DNA of 64,000 bases from Rhabdornis inornatus (Eukaryota; Chordata; Aves; Passeriformes; Rhabdornithidae). The position numbers and the translations under genes are program-made. Under the pieces are notes generated by a model. It ran no database searches. It was not told the DNA's origin and saw only the letters and a program-made list of their open reading frames with translations. The stretch lies in the NCBI GenBank assembly GCA_013397075.1, contig VWZS01001992.1, forward strand, positions 1 through 64,000, written 5' to 3'. Of this stretch, positions 11,952-25,300 are shown piece by piece. Position 1 is the stretch's first letter; every line of letters begins with the position of its first letter.

Positions 11952-14900
11952 GTGACATACTAGAATTTTGTATTTTGAGAGAGTTTAAAATTCTGCTCTG
12001 TGGAGGTAAGAAATTATAAGAGTTATTGCTACCTACTGAGGTAGAAAACAGCTAGAATTTGGATACATGATTGCAACTCCCCTATACAAACACAGAGCAA
12101 GAAAGTGTTCTACTGATTCAAGTCAAGTGGCAAAGAGAGGAAAAAAGAGAAATACATAGCTGTCCTGCTTGTACTTATCACCACGGCAAATAATGAGCAG
12201 AACTGGTAACAAACCCCTGCTTTCTGCTCTCAGCCACATGTCCTGATCAGTAGGTCCCATGGCCTTCCATCTCAAAAGAATCACTAGAAAAGGGGAGCAG
12301 GCAAAGATGAAGCAGAGGGCAATTTAGGAGAAGAAAACACATACACCTGCCTTGTTTAGCCTATTTGCCAAAGGAAAAGAGGCTTATAAACTAGTTGTAC
12401 ATGGTTCCGTGATCTTCAGTGATAATTTAACCTTTTCATTAAGTGTAAGAAAGCAGCGGGAGGTTTCAGCATTAGAACTTTTTAACAGTCTTGTATAGAC
12501 TGGTGAGAGAGGTAACTATTTCTCCAATGAGAAATAAAGGTTCACCACCAATTTTCTTCTTAATAGATGCCGAGTTAATCATGCAACCAGGAGAAGAGCT
12601 TGCACTGCAGCTTGCTTGCATGGCAGATCACTGAGAATCAACCCAAAAGACAATACAAGAGAAACTGAGACCTACTCACTTCCCTGCATATAGGAATGTT
12701 TATTGTGCTACCTAGAAGAAATTACAAGAATTCCTCAATCCACTAAACATCTGCTCACTGCAATGCATTAGGTAACATGAACCAAGCAAACTACAGATTT
12801 TCAGATTATCACATTTATGTAGCAGGTGTATTTTTTTTAAGAAAACAAGGTCAGAACTATAATTAGCTCTGGGATGGGCAAAGAGAATATCCATTAGGAA
12901 AGGAGAATGTGAAAAGCTAAAATAAGTTGGAGTGACAACATAATATTTTAATTCTTCAAATAGAAACATGAAAGCTTTTTCAGTCCTACTGGAGTAAGTT
13001 ACATTACATTGAAATCCTAGCACTGGGAAAAAATTGTGCCAAATATTTAAATTCTATGCAGACTGCTCTGAATACTCAATAACTGTTCAGTCTTACTTTG
13101 CAGTAAGGTCAAGGTAGGAAGAGCTTCAAAAAGAGGAGGGGATGACCCAGAACAGTTTTCGTCATCAGGGAAGTTTGTGAAAATTTCAGGGCAAGACAGA
13201 GATGGCTGGACAAAAATGAAATCAAATTTCTCCATATAATTCTTTTCATCTATCAATGCACTTCACACCATTAAGGCCTCTTTCCTAACCAGACAGATTA
13301 CCATTTTGATGCTGTAAAAACTGAATTCCAGTACTTTAAACTTGGACTGGATACATTGAATCAACTCTTCTGGGTTGCTTTTAAAAATATTTCCCCCCGG
13401 ATTTTGCAGAGGCAGAAATACTGTTTAACTCTGAAACCTTCTCTACAATGTTGTATTAACTTAATGGTTGGACTCCTTGTGCACATTTGCAAAATTATTA
13501 AGTACAATTAATTTAAGTGGCTATTCAAGTTCAGAAGTTTACACTAAACAGTCCTGTTCAGGGACAGTAGTTTCTGTTACTGCTATGTAAATTCTAAGTG
13601 TATTTCAAAGCTATTCTTTAGTACTTGGTGTTTTGAAATCCCTTTCTAATTACATTATAAACAAGTTCCTATTAAAATACCATTATCAGTCATTAAAAGT
13701 AGGATGGCGTATAATGTATAAGGGTAATTGGACTTCTATGACATGCATGGTGATGGAATTTTTTAATTGTATGATGACAGGACCATTTCCCATAGGACTT
13801 GCACCTTGTTCAGTGTGCCAGTATTCACCTAATGAGCTGCTATGCAGCATTTTGTCCATAATTTCAGAATGCTGTCTCTTTATCCAGCAAAATCTCTTCC
13901 TTCTCCCTCCTTGCTAGGTTTTTATTAAGTCTTAATGTGTGCTGAGAAGTAATAGTTTTCCTGGTTAGTTCCCATCCTCACATCTTACTTACCTTAACCT
14001 AGTCTTAAATTTATTCCCTTCCATAAAAACTGAGGCCTAGCTGGTTTTTTTGCTCAGCCTATCCTAGGCTTAGATGCTTTCCTATCCTAGCCCTCATCTC
14101 ACGAGAGCTTTTCCTGAGCATTCTTATCTTTTCTGTGGGTTTTTTCTCTTCTATCTTCATGTCACGTGATCTTTTCTTCCATTTGTACTGGAAGCCAATG
14201 GCATACCTGTTTCTCTCTCAGGTTCTTCCTGTGACTTTTCCCTTCAGGTTATGGAGAAAGAAGAGTAAACAGTCAGTACAAAGCCACAGATGTATATGCA
14301 ATCAAGTTACACAAGGGAACCATAAAATTTACATTCTGTTCAACCATGAACATTAGCAAAATCTCAAACGTGTATATGCAAACAAGTGTTACCATAGGGG
14401 TGGATGTGGCACTTCTCCGTCACATTTTCAAGCTGAATACTGGCAATCCTAGGGGTTGTTTTTTTCTGATTGTTTAATGTGGAAACCAGAAGGAATTATG
14501 CTCTTTCGCTCCACTCTAACATAACACAAAAGAACCAAGGGAAGGGGGGAGGGCAGTCACCAACAGCAGCTATTCTATTGTTTTCTCTCAAAAACTTGGC
14601 AAAGCAACAAGCTAGACACAGCTGAAATGTGCTGGCTAAAAATTTCTCAAAACTTTCATCTGAAACAGACACAAACCATGCCTAATAGCATCATAGAGAA
14701 AGTTTGTCAAAGCTGCGGATACCTGAAAGAAGGGTTGCATGCCAAAAAATATTAGCAATCCCTATACGTGTACAACATTACTAGCATTGCCTACAATTCT
14801 GACTCACACACTTTTATGCACACAATGCATGAATTATAAATTAATGGTATGCTCTAAATGCATATTTTGATTTGGGGTTGTTATTTTGTGGTTGGTCAAG

Positions 14901-15761
14901 GAAGACTTCCTTGATTTTGGTATTTTTAGAAGTAAGTAAGTTGATTTCAAAACAGGTCTACAAAAATTGTCTCAGTTCAAACATGATCTCTCCTTCTGGG
15001 GAAATTAGGAGTTGGAGTGTTCTTTCTTCATGAGTTTGCATTTGAGATTTTGTTTCTTTTCAAAATCCTTTAATGGCTCATTTGCCATTTCAAGACAGAA
15101 GCAAATCCCCTTCCTAACAGACTTCTCTCAGTTTACTGTGATCAAAAAGCAGTTATATTTCATTGTCTTAAGGAAGTTAATGGATCACAGGAAAGGATCG
15201 GGGCATCCTGGAGGACACTAAATTGAACACAAGCCAAAAATGTGCCCTTGCTGAAAAAGTGAATGGTATTCTAGGTTGCACGAGGCAAATCGAGGGAGGG
15301 GGATCCCTGCCCTCTGTTCAGCACTGCTGAGGCCACACCTGCAGGGCTGTTCTGGGCTCCCAAGTACGGAAAACAGGAACACGCTGGAGAGAGGGCAACA
15401 AAGAGTCACAAGGATGACGAAGGGACAAGAAAGCATCTCTCCTAGGAGGAAAGGCTGAGAGAACTGGTACCGTTCAGCCTTGGAGAAGAGGCAGCTCGGC
15501 GGATCTTATCCACTTGTACTAATACCTTCAGGGAGAGTGCCAAGAGGACGGAGCCAAGCTCTTCCTAGCGCTTTTAGTCCTTCTTCCCGCAGGGCTTAGC
15601 GGCCACAGGAGCAATGCTCTTCCAGTGTACCACCGCCGCTCGCAGCCTAAACCACGGCACCTTACCCTCTACACGGTCCTACCCTCTATGCGAGCAGTGG
15701 AGTATTTCGAAGCATTTTCAAGCACCGCTTTACCCGAGAGGCCCTAGAGTGGGTAGGCCGT
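11952..15761. repeat. Second copy of the 3,810-bp direct duplication, contiguous with the GYG1 promoter
   Basis: Same sequence as 8141-11950. This copy runs without a break into the GYG1 promoter, so it is the correctly placed one. Its content is AT-rich upstream flank plus a CR1 fragment at 15273-15566. If the duplication is false, true distances upstream of GYG1 are 3.8 kb shorter than shown. Confidence 0.95.
15273..15566 (+). mobile_element. CR1 LINE internal 3' fragment (copy 2)
   Basis: Identical to the CR1 piece at 11462-11755, offset by 3811 bases. It ends about 200 bp before the GC-rich GYG1 promoter. Confidence 0.85.
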
Positions 15762-15779
15762 GAGTCTTCAGGCCTCCCG

Positions 15780-16330
15780 GAGAGGGCGCGGCGGTGACGC
15801 CGGCCCCGGAAGGAGGGGGTGACGTGCCGCCGCCGCTGCAGGCCATGGCGGGGGCTCCGCCCGCGGCGCCGCGGGGATTCCTCGGGGCGGGGCCTGCTCC
15901 CGCCGCCGCAGACGCGCCGCTGCTGGCCCCGCCCCTATATAAGGGGCGGCCTCAGCGCAGCCCCGACCGCGGCCGTCGCATCTCCCGCAGCTGACCTGCG
16001 CTCGGGCACCATGGCAGGTCAGTGTGCTCCCGCCCGGCTCGAGCCGCCCTTCGCGAGGGCCACGGGCCGCGCTCGCAGAGCCGTCACGGGCTCCCGGCCG
16101 GGGGCTCGCCGCGGCTGCGCCCGTTTGTTTGTGGGCAGCGTCCTGGCGGCGAGCGGGCTCCGGCTGGTGGGGACAGGGGCTGCCCGCGGGGGGGTCGGAG
16201 CCGTCCCGTCGGGCACTGCTGTGCGGTCTGAGAGGACGCGCACGATGCCGGTTCTCTCCGCGCCTTAACTCGATGCTCTGCCCCAGGCTCCGTCCCCTAA
16301 CGGGAGGGATGTCGCCGGCGTGGTGGGGGA
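15780..16330. promoter_or_regulatory. GYG1: CpG island over the GYG1 promoter and first exon
   Basis: The GC content rises abruptly from AT-rich flank to dense CpG at about 15,775 and falls again near 16,330, covering the start codon. Long open frames on both strands here reflect the base composition rather than extra genes. Confidence 0.85.
15936..15942 (+). promoter_or_regulatory. GYG1: TATA box of GYG1
   Basis: TATATAA flanked by GC boxes (GCCCC before, GGGGCGG after) lies 75 bp upstream of the GYG1 ATG. Transcription is expected to start about 25-30 bp downstream, near 15,965, leaving a 5' UTR of roughly 45 nt. A TATA element inside a CpG island fits a gene that is both widely expressed and inducible in muscle; that last point is inference. 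Confidence 0.8.
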
Positions 16331-19300
16331 GTAGGATGGGCCGGAGAGGCCACTGTAGGGCTGCAGCGGCTAACAGGGGAAGACCCAGTTTCTCTCCTGA
16401 AACGCCGGAAGACCTTGTGATTTCTGTGGTTTTGATACTTTGCAGTGAGTAGGTCCTTGCCGGTTCTCCACGTACGTGTCGCTCCGTTTTTTTGTCGGTT
16501 CCCGCCCCCCCACGATTTTCACCTGAAGTTGTCAGCAGAGTCGGTTTCATTTTCAGGTCTGGAAGCCTGCAGGAAGTCTTTCCCCCGATGCGTGTCTTGA
16601 TAAGATGCTCCTGTCTCTCTAGGAATCCCTAGAGAGATCAAAATAAAAAAAAAAAAAATCACATGTACTAGCACCTAACTCAGAGAACAGGAGGAAAGGC
16701 AAGCACCTGTGAATTCTGGCTATGCCTATGAAAAATCTTCCAGGGGAATTTTGAAATTATCTGGGACAAACATTCCAGTAACCTCCTGCATACCATCAAA
16801 TGAAAGATTGCTTCTAGCTCAGACTTCCAGGACGCTTGTGGGTGTGTAAGGGCTAGCACAAAAACTCTTGAAAAGAAATATTATGGCCTGTGAACTGGGC
16901 AGCCAAAGAAGTCTCTGAAGCAGCATGGTTTTGTCTGGGTAAGTCAGTTAGGAAGCTGTGCAACTGCTTCTCATTCTATCCGCTTTTGCAGACATACTGT
17001 CACCAAGAGTTGATTATGTTTCAGGCCTGACAGTGCCTGCTGTGTAAACATAAGATTCGGTGGAGAAAGTGTTTACAGAGAAGGGGAAAAGGATGAGAAG
17101 GGAGACCCACACAACTGAAATACCTGTTGTTTAGGTAAAATGGACTAGTCTTTTGCAGATATAACTTCCATAATAAGCACCAGCTGGTCTTGCCCAAATA
17201 GTAGCATGGGCTCATGTACTTACAAATGTAGTTTAGATATAGAACACAGTTTATTCAAACCTTTGGAAAGTTATACTGACTTAGATGGTCTGCAAGCTGG
17301 CAAAATTCACTTCCTGTCAAGCAGTTATAAAGTTTCCTCCTAAAGTTGGGATGAGTATGGGGTTTCTTAGCCTTTACTCCATCATTAAATTAACTATTTC
17401 TCTAAAGACCTTTGTGTGTGAATATTACGTTTCAAGAAGATGAGACACAGTAGAAGTATACCTGCTAACAGGTCAACGAAGAAAAGACCTGTCTTTCAGT
17501 GGCAAGGTTACTTTAAGAATTAGTCTTACATTGCTAGGGGAAAAAAAAAAGAAGCAACATTCAGATGAATATTGGACACAATCCCACTTTGTCTACACCA
17601 GATTTTTAGTGAGCTATCTGAAACCATAGTCAGACTTCTATGTATTGAATAATAACATGCAAGTTACCTGATGAAAAACCCTATCCTATTAGGTGGATGT
17701 TTATACAACTTAAAATGTTACACACTTGCCCTTTCAAAGAAACATAAAGATGTTCTGCAGACTTGCTGAATATGAACTAGTACAAATCGGCAGCTAAAAG
17801 TGAATTGAAACAAAATTTTTATTCCCGGCATTATAGAAGCTTTTTTTTTATCTTCATGATTGACCACTATAATCTAAATCCCTTGGGACTAGTTGGTTTT
17901 GCTGCTAAGCAAAAAAGAAGGTTTTGTAGCTGGTCTATAGATCTTGCAGACCAGGTTTGCAGAGCTTATAGGCAGTTATGGTACATGATTGTCTGTCTTC
18001 AACTGTAAAGGGGGTATTAAGTTAAAAAGATATTGATGATGACTGCCTTGCGAACTTAGGAGTTGTGCCAACAATATTTCTGAAAGGAGTCAGTATTTTA
18101 ATCTTACTACTAAGCTTGATAGTAAGCCTTTAAGTGTCCAGAACTCTCACCCTGATCTAACCTAGTTAACACCTTCTGTAAAGAAAAGAAGTCAAAGTTG
18201 CTAAAATAAATTTGACTCTTCAAATTCTTAGGAAGAAACTGTTTTGCTGATAAAGTGAAAAATGGATTAGTAGAAAAGAGCATGCTTTGTAAAGGGATAT
18301 AACTTTGAAAGAGGTCTTATGAAAATAGTTAACTGTAAACTGAATAACTTTTTAAAGTTATTTGTTTGCTTTTGTCAGTCCCATTCTGGCAGTTTAAAAC
18401 AGCATGAAATAATGCAAAGCTTGTATAATATGGCTTCAATAAGTACTATATGGCAAAACAATCTGTCTTAAGCTATATTTAAGGTACAGCTGGAGCAGAA
18501 GATTATAGTACCTCTTCCTGCTCAAAGAGTTAAAATTGCTCCTGCAAATTTTAAATTGCTTTTAGTATTAGTAGTTACTTTCCATTTAAATCTTGCATTC
18601 TTGTGACAGAGCTGCAACCATGGGTTGCAGAACAACTCATCTGCAAAATCCTGAGCTAGCAAAACTTCAAACTGTTGTCTAAGATATAATTCAATGCTTG
18701 CTTTCATTTGAAAATGAAATGCAAGTTTTATGCTGCTTCAGCTTCAGGGTTGAGAGCTGAACCTAGAGAAACTCTACAAAACCCTACTAACTTTACACCA
18801 AAAGCAAGCCCACAGACTCCAAATACTTTTTGCATAATAGCATATTAGTGGCCGAAGTAGGGCTCTTTAGAATTTTGGATTGTCTGTACATTTTGCATGA
18901 CTTATTTAACCTGTGGACAAATTTGAACTGGTGTACTTTTGCAACAGTCTTGATTTTTGTGGGTAATTTTACTGCATTTTGCCATGTGTCAAGTTACCAA
19001 TAGCAAATATAGCTATGCAAGGAATCTGCTTCATTGAGTCATGAAGGAAGGCCCTACGCACAGAATTAAAGGGCACATCTTAGAGGTCTCACAGCATGAT
19101 TACCTAACAATACTAGGTTTCTAATGTGTCTGTCTCAGAATAAAGTAGTGGATCATGCTAACTTGACCAAGTTCATTTCTTCCAGACCAGTCTTTTGTGA
19201 CTCTAGCCACAAATGACTCCTATGTGAAAGGAGCATTGGTACTTGGTTCATCCTTGCAACAGTACAGAACAACAAGGAAGCTGACTGCACTCATAACTCC

Positions 19301-22300
19301 TCAGGTCTCAGATCTTATGAGGTAAGGTCACTTACATACTTCAGACTGCAACAGTTCCTGCTGATATGCAGGTTGAAAAAATGGAAGTTAAATTCCTTAA
19401 TAGTAACCTTTCAAAACTCTGGAAGCTAAACAGCTACTTTCAGCAGAACTCAATTTATCTATGCTATCTGGAGTTCTGTGAGTTCTTCAAACATGAAACT
19501 GTTTATGTTTTGGTGTGGTTTTTTTCCTTCCCTTTGATGAGTTAAACAAATAGTCTGCAGTTAGAGCTCTAAACCATGACTTGATACTGATATTTCCGCT
19601 ATATCTGTGTTCTTTTGTAGTCCTACTCAGAATTGTCCAACAATGTGATATTGCCTGTGTGTTTGTTAATGCTATGTGTATGCATGCAGAGGTGGGAGCA
19701 GGGAATTGGTATTTATTTGTTTTGCAGAAGTATTCTCGATCAAGATAATATAACACAAGCCCTCTTGAAATCTAGCAGACACTTTGAATCAAATTTTATC
19801 ATGGGAGAAGAAAGCAAGCAGAACTAAAGTAGCACCAAATATGTCAAATCAGCAGCTGAACAGGCATCTAACAAGGTCACCACAGTACACCAAATGAAAT
19901 TAACAGGCAACTACTTTCTACAGCCTCATTAGAATAGTCTCACTATGGAGTGGACTGGATTCTCTTTCCAGGTGTAAGAGAGTAAAAAAAAAGACAAACA
20001 ATGAAACAGTTAATAACTATGGGAACTACAGATGATAGGTCAAGATTCTCTGCATGGGGAAGTAATTCTAAAAAGAGTTATCAATATATAGACACAATAG
20101 AGAGGTGACTCAATGGAAAAATGCAGTGACTCTCCTTGGAGTCTCCTGGCAGCTGAATGGTCATGTCAATATTAAGATGTTGCATATAGGAACATCCATT
20201 CCAGCCTTCTAGGTGAGTGTTATCTTCTAAGATGATCCCTAAATGTATCTATGTGCTAGTGCAAGCCAGCTAGTACTATGCTCTTAGACCAGTGATACCT
20301 ACGTACATAGTGGTGTAATTGAAACTTGCATTTCTCGCCCTGTCTCCGTTAACAAAGTATGCCTGAAGTTCAAAGGCACTGTCCACACCAAACTGTCAGT
20401 ATAAACTCTGCAAGGAAGAGTTTCAAAACTCGTTTACAAGCTCTGTGGCTCAAATTGTATTGGTAATTGCTGAGCATTCAAGATACGCTGTAGAACAGTA
20501 AGACTTTACTGATGTTTCCTGTTTTAAGCAGCATGAACACCTTAATCTCTTGAACTAATGGCAGTGCTGTATTGATGGTAAAGCAAAGGTTGGATATCTG
20601 CCACAAAATTTCACTACATTGCCTGAAAGTCTGTCACTCTTTAGCGAATATGGTACTGGCTCAAAACATTTCTGTACCCACAGCCATGACTAAGTCAGTC
20701 TTGAAAAGACTTTATGGGATAAAGCGAGTTTTAGCAGCTGAGTGTAGTCAGATGTCTCAAGTGTCCAGATGTCACAAATCCAGAGCAGTGTAAGTATTGC
20801 ATAAAATTGTGTCTCAGCTGTTTGGGATTCAGCTACAGTCCTGCTCAAGCTACTCTAACAGCTTCCCATTTCTTAATTGCCTTCTCAAGAGTAGACTGTT
20901 AAGTTGCCAGAAATCAGAATCTGGATGAAAAAAAAAGCTTTGTGCAAAGTTTGTACTACATAGCTATGATTTACTGAACTTGATAGCAATGGCAGCTAAA
21001 AGTCTGTGGAATAAAAAAAACAAATCCAAGAGACTTCTCTGTTCCCCAAAGCGTGCACATTACAAACTTTGTGGCAGACAGGCGTATTTGTGCATTCCAA
21101 TATATGCAGTCAACTCTTACTACTTTTCAGCAAGAGATGTTGTCAGGCTCTCTGTTATTCCAGTTCTCTTTACAGAATCTGTCATGTGGTCTGTTGTTGG
21201 AGTAACACTAGAACTAAATCTTGCCAATTGACTCTTCCCCAGGAGAGTGCTGGAAAAAGTCTTTGATGAAGTCATATTGGTAAATGTCTTGGATAGTGGG
21301 GATTCAGCACACTTGGCATTAATGAAAAGACCTGAGTTGGGCGTCACACTAACAAAGCTTCACTGCTGGGAACTGACACAGTTTTCAAAGTGTGTTTTCA
21401 TGGATGCAGACACAATGGTAAGTGCTGTGTTGCATGGTATGTCTTAAAGACCTAGTATCAGGGTTGTTGGATTTTTTTATATGGGTTGGTGGGTTGGTTT
21501 GTTTGTTTTAGTTGGTTGGTTTTTTCCCACAAGTAGGGGTAATAGAAGCCTTTTTCTAGATGGACTAGTAACAGGAAGAATGTGTCTGCCTTTTAAACTA
21601 AATTAACTGTAATGAAGTCTGTGGGGACTATTTCTGTATTGTCTTCTGTAAGATGAACACTGATACAAGAACTTTCTTTCATGTCTTAATGTTGATGCCA
21701 AAATCCATTGAAACATGATACCACAATTCCTAACCTAAAAGAATTTTTTAAACTCCTTTACAACTAGGTTTTGTCAAATATAGATGAGCTTTTTGAGAGA
21801 GAAGAGCTGTCTGCAGCACCAGATCCAGGCTGGCCTGACTGTTTTAATTCAGGAGTTTTTGTTTACCGACCTTCCATTGAAACATACAGTCAGCTACTAC
21901 AGTTTGCCACAGAGAAAGGCAGCTTTGATGGTATGTATTAATTTGTATTTCAGTATAAGTTAGACCAAAATGGTGACGGTAGTTGGGATGGCTCAGTAAC
22001 TACTTAGATCTCATGGGGACTCTGTATGATAGAATTCTCCATGTAACTATGCAAAAATTGTATCGTTCTCAGAAACAGGCTATCATTATAATATGTAGTA
22101 AAACTACTTTTTTCAGACTTCATGAAATAAAAACTGAGTTGGGCCTCCAGACTAACAGGTGCAGAATCATATAATGAGAAATCATATAACAAGAAATGAA
22201 ATTCCAGTACTATGCTTCAGGCATTCCTAACACTTAAGGCTTGGATGTTCTATCTATACTAACTCAAGCTTCTATAGAAAAAATAGTACTGGTCAACTTG

Positions 22301-25300
22301 AGCACAGCTTTAGCTTCAAACATCTGAAGATACAGCTCTCTCTTCAGATTCTATGTGATGGCTTCCTGTCATTATAGGGTGGTGACTGTCTCTTTCCCAA
22401 TATCAAGTGCATGTAGTAGCCTTGGCTGCTTCCCACTGTAGGTTACTTGGGATTGGCCACTGTACCAGGTATAAGCTTGAGAAGCCAAGTTCTGCTGTCC
22501 TGTAAGTCTACGAAATCTGTTACCATTGCAGTAACAGCATGTCACTTGGAGATGGCTATACTTAAAGGCTCCTGAATATCACTGTCTCCTGTCACTTAGT
22601 TTTCTGTAGTTTTTAAAGTTAGACTTTGTTTTGTACCATAGTAGTTACATAATGAAATTATGTAAATAAGGCCATAAAATGGAACTCTCAGACAGTAATG
22701 AGCTAGCCTGTTGACTTACCTCTCAGTATTTTGTGAAAAGTAAAATATCCAGATGTCTGCAGAATAATCCTTGTTACTGTAGGGGCTCTTGTGTGTGGCC
22801 TTCTAAAGAACATTAGTCACAGTTGCATTTTCAATGCTACCCAATGAAAATGAGTACTGCCATGTAATAAAGGTCTGGATCTTGCTGTGCAAATTGATCA
22901 CCAGCTATGGCAAAATCTATAGCATAATTTTGAATTGTTGCATTAAAACAAACAAAACTCCCAAAAACCAAAACCAACCAACCTACTGCCGAGCTACAGG
23001 CTACAAGCTATTGCGGAGCTCAGGAACTTGGCAGGGAGAAAGGGAATTGAAAATTCAGTTAACCTAGAGAGTAATAAAAGGGCCTAGGAAACATAGCAAG
23101 ATAAACCTGTGAATGGTTACTGCTTTTAAGAGGACACAGGGATGCAAACTCAACAACCTACCAAACTATGTGTAGTTGAAGTCAATCTTGCAAGTACCTT
23201 GTTCACAGTAGGAGTAACTAGGGAATGCAAGACCTTACAGAATATTTCTTGCATATAACAGCAGACAGCTGCCTCTTATGTCATGCTGTTGTCCAGAAAT
23301 GGCGGAATGATGGCTACTTGTGTAGACATCTAGTCTGTCTGAACGTCACCTTTCTAGATAATAAAGAACACGTCATGCAACTACTCTAGATACTATCTAA
23401 AAGTCGTGGATGGGAAAGGAAAGTTTGATTTTAGAAGAAATCTGATAGTACTGCTACCTTAATGTTGCTATTGCTTAGACAATCTTCTGACTCTAGGCTG
23501 GGATCCAAAATAGTTGCTTTTACAGTCTTGCTGTATTGTAACCTTCATTGTGTTTTTAAGTATGTAGTTAATGTAAGTACTGCCTGATATTTTTTTCACC
23601 TTATGTCTGAGATCCTGTTTATATAAAAACACTCCTGGTGAAGTCTGAATTAGGACATCTAGATGTTGCTTTCATTGTCTGCTTTGGCACAAATGCATGC
23701 AATCTGAAAAAAAGCCGAGTATGTAAAACAATCTGAGTGAGAGAAAGTCCTGCAGACTAAGTTAAATACACTGTTGCTGTCCCTTCTGTTCTCCTATGAT
23801 GGATACAAGTTCTTCAAAAGTGCTTTCCTTCCTTTATGGATTGAGAGGCAAGTCAGAGGTTTGAAATTACTGGACTGAGTCTCCAGGCTGTTTCTCACTC
23901 TGCAATCTGCATGTACGCTGACAGCTGTAACAGGATACCTTGAATTTATATTTGTCAGTGTACTGTCCGTACATCTAAGTTTATGCCCAGTGTCTAGATA
24001 CTTCAGCTGTAAAAAGTGAATTCTGCTCCAACAACACAGATAGTATAAACTTTAATACTGCCTTAAATCGAATCATAGGCCAATAAAAACCTTTTCTTGA
24101 GTCAGCAGAGGCTGAGTGGTTGAGAAAATGAAATATTAGAATGAAACATTGTCTACTAACTAAGCTACCCATTTACCTACTCTTTAGTAATGCTACTTGT
24201 GAATGCAGTGATAGGTGAAAAAAATGCAGCAAGTGAAAGTTGGAGGACTCTCTTCAATCTCCTTGACAGGAGGAATTATTACCATTTAAAGACTAATTGT
24301 ATTCATTGTGAGAAAGAATGAATGGATATAGGTAAATAGGTTTTTACTTCTCAATCACTGCTTATGAACTAGTCTGCTCTGCCCTTAAGGCTATATTTAT
24401 TTTTTTTAGCTAATCTACTATGGAGATACCAAACAACTTCAGACTCACTTAACCTTGTAACAACCTCCACTTGCAAACTAAGAGGTGACCCCTCTGAACA
24501 CAGATTGTTATCCTCACTTAGTGGTTAGTCAGGAGCTTTTTAGTACAGAACTAGGAACATCTATTGTCTGTTAAGGAATTTGATGGAGTTTTACTAGATT
24601 AGTTGTCACCAAGATTACATGTGTTTTTCTTACCAGATAAGTGTGGAGGGAGATGCATCTGGGACTGCAGGTCTTAACAGGCCACTGATACCCTAATTGT
24701 GTCAGTGAGGTGATGTTGGTCATGCATCTGTAAGCATAAGTAATAAAACTAACTGTTGCCATTTGATCTCCTGAACTACATTTTCCCTGAATCTGAACAG
24801 TGCTCAGTTGTATTGTTTTTATTGTGGGGTTCTTTTGCTGCCTTATAGAGATTGAACTTCAGCTGCAAAAGAAAGTGAATGGCAGAGTTTGTGAGCAACT
24901 TCTTATCTTTTAACAAAAGCAACCCCATATACTATTTTGTTCTCTGCATTTTTTGAATATTCAAAGGCTGCAAGGTTTACAGGGTTGTTCACAAACAGAA
25001 CTGTAGTGCTCTGTGCCAGACTTCTACAAGACATGATAACTGCATTACCAACTCTTACAAAGTAAGGTGACTGAAAAAGATCCTCAAACAGCTGTCTGAT
25101 GCTCGTAACCTATTAATGCTTTCTCTTTTAGGTGCAGATCAGGGGTTATTAAACACCTTCTTCAGCAGCTGGGCAACAACAGATATGAGCAAACATCTAC
25201 CGTTTATTTATAATTTGAGCAGCACTTCTGTATATTCCTACCTTCCAGCATTTAAAGCGTAAGTTGAAAACTTCAAGAAGACCTTCAGAGCTTATATAAA

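Noticed and set aside
15768..16550. 260-codon open frame on the minus strand over the GYG1 promoter
   Set aside because: It overlaps the TATA box, 5' UTR and first exon of GYG1 in a CpG island. It is rich in Arg, Pro and Ala with no domain, as expected from GC-rich antisense DNA lacking stops.
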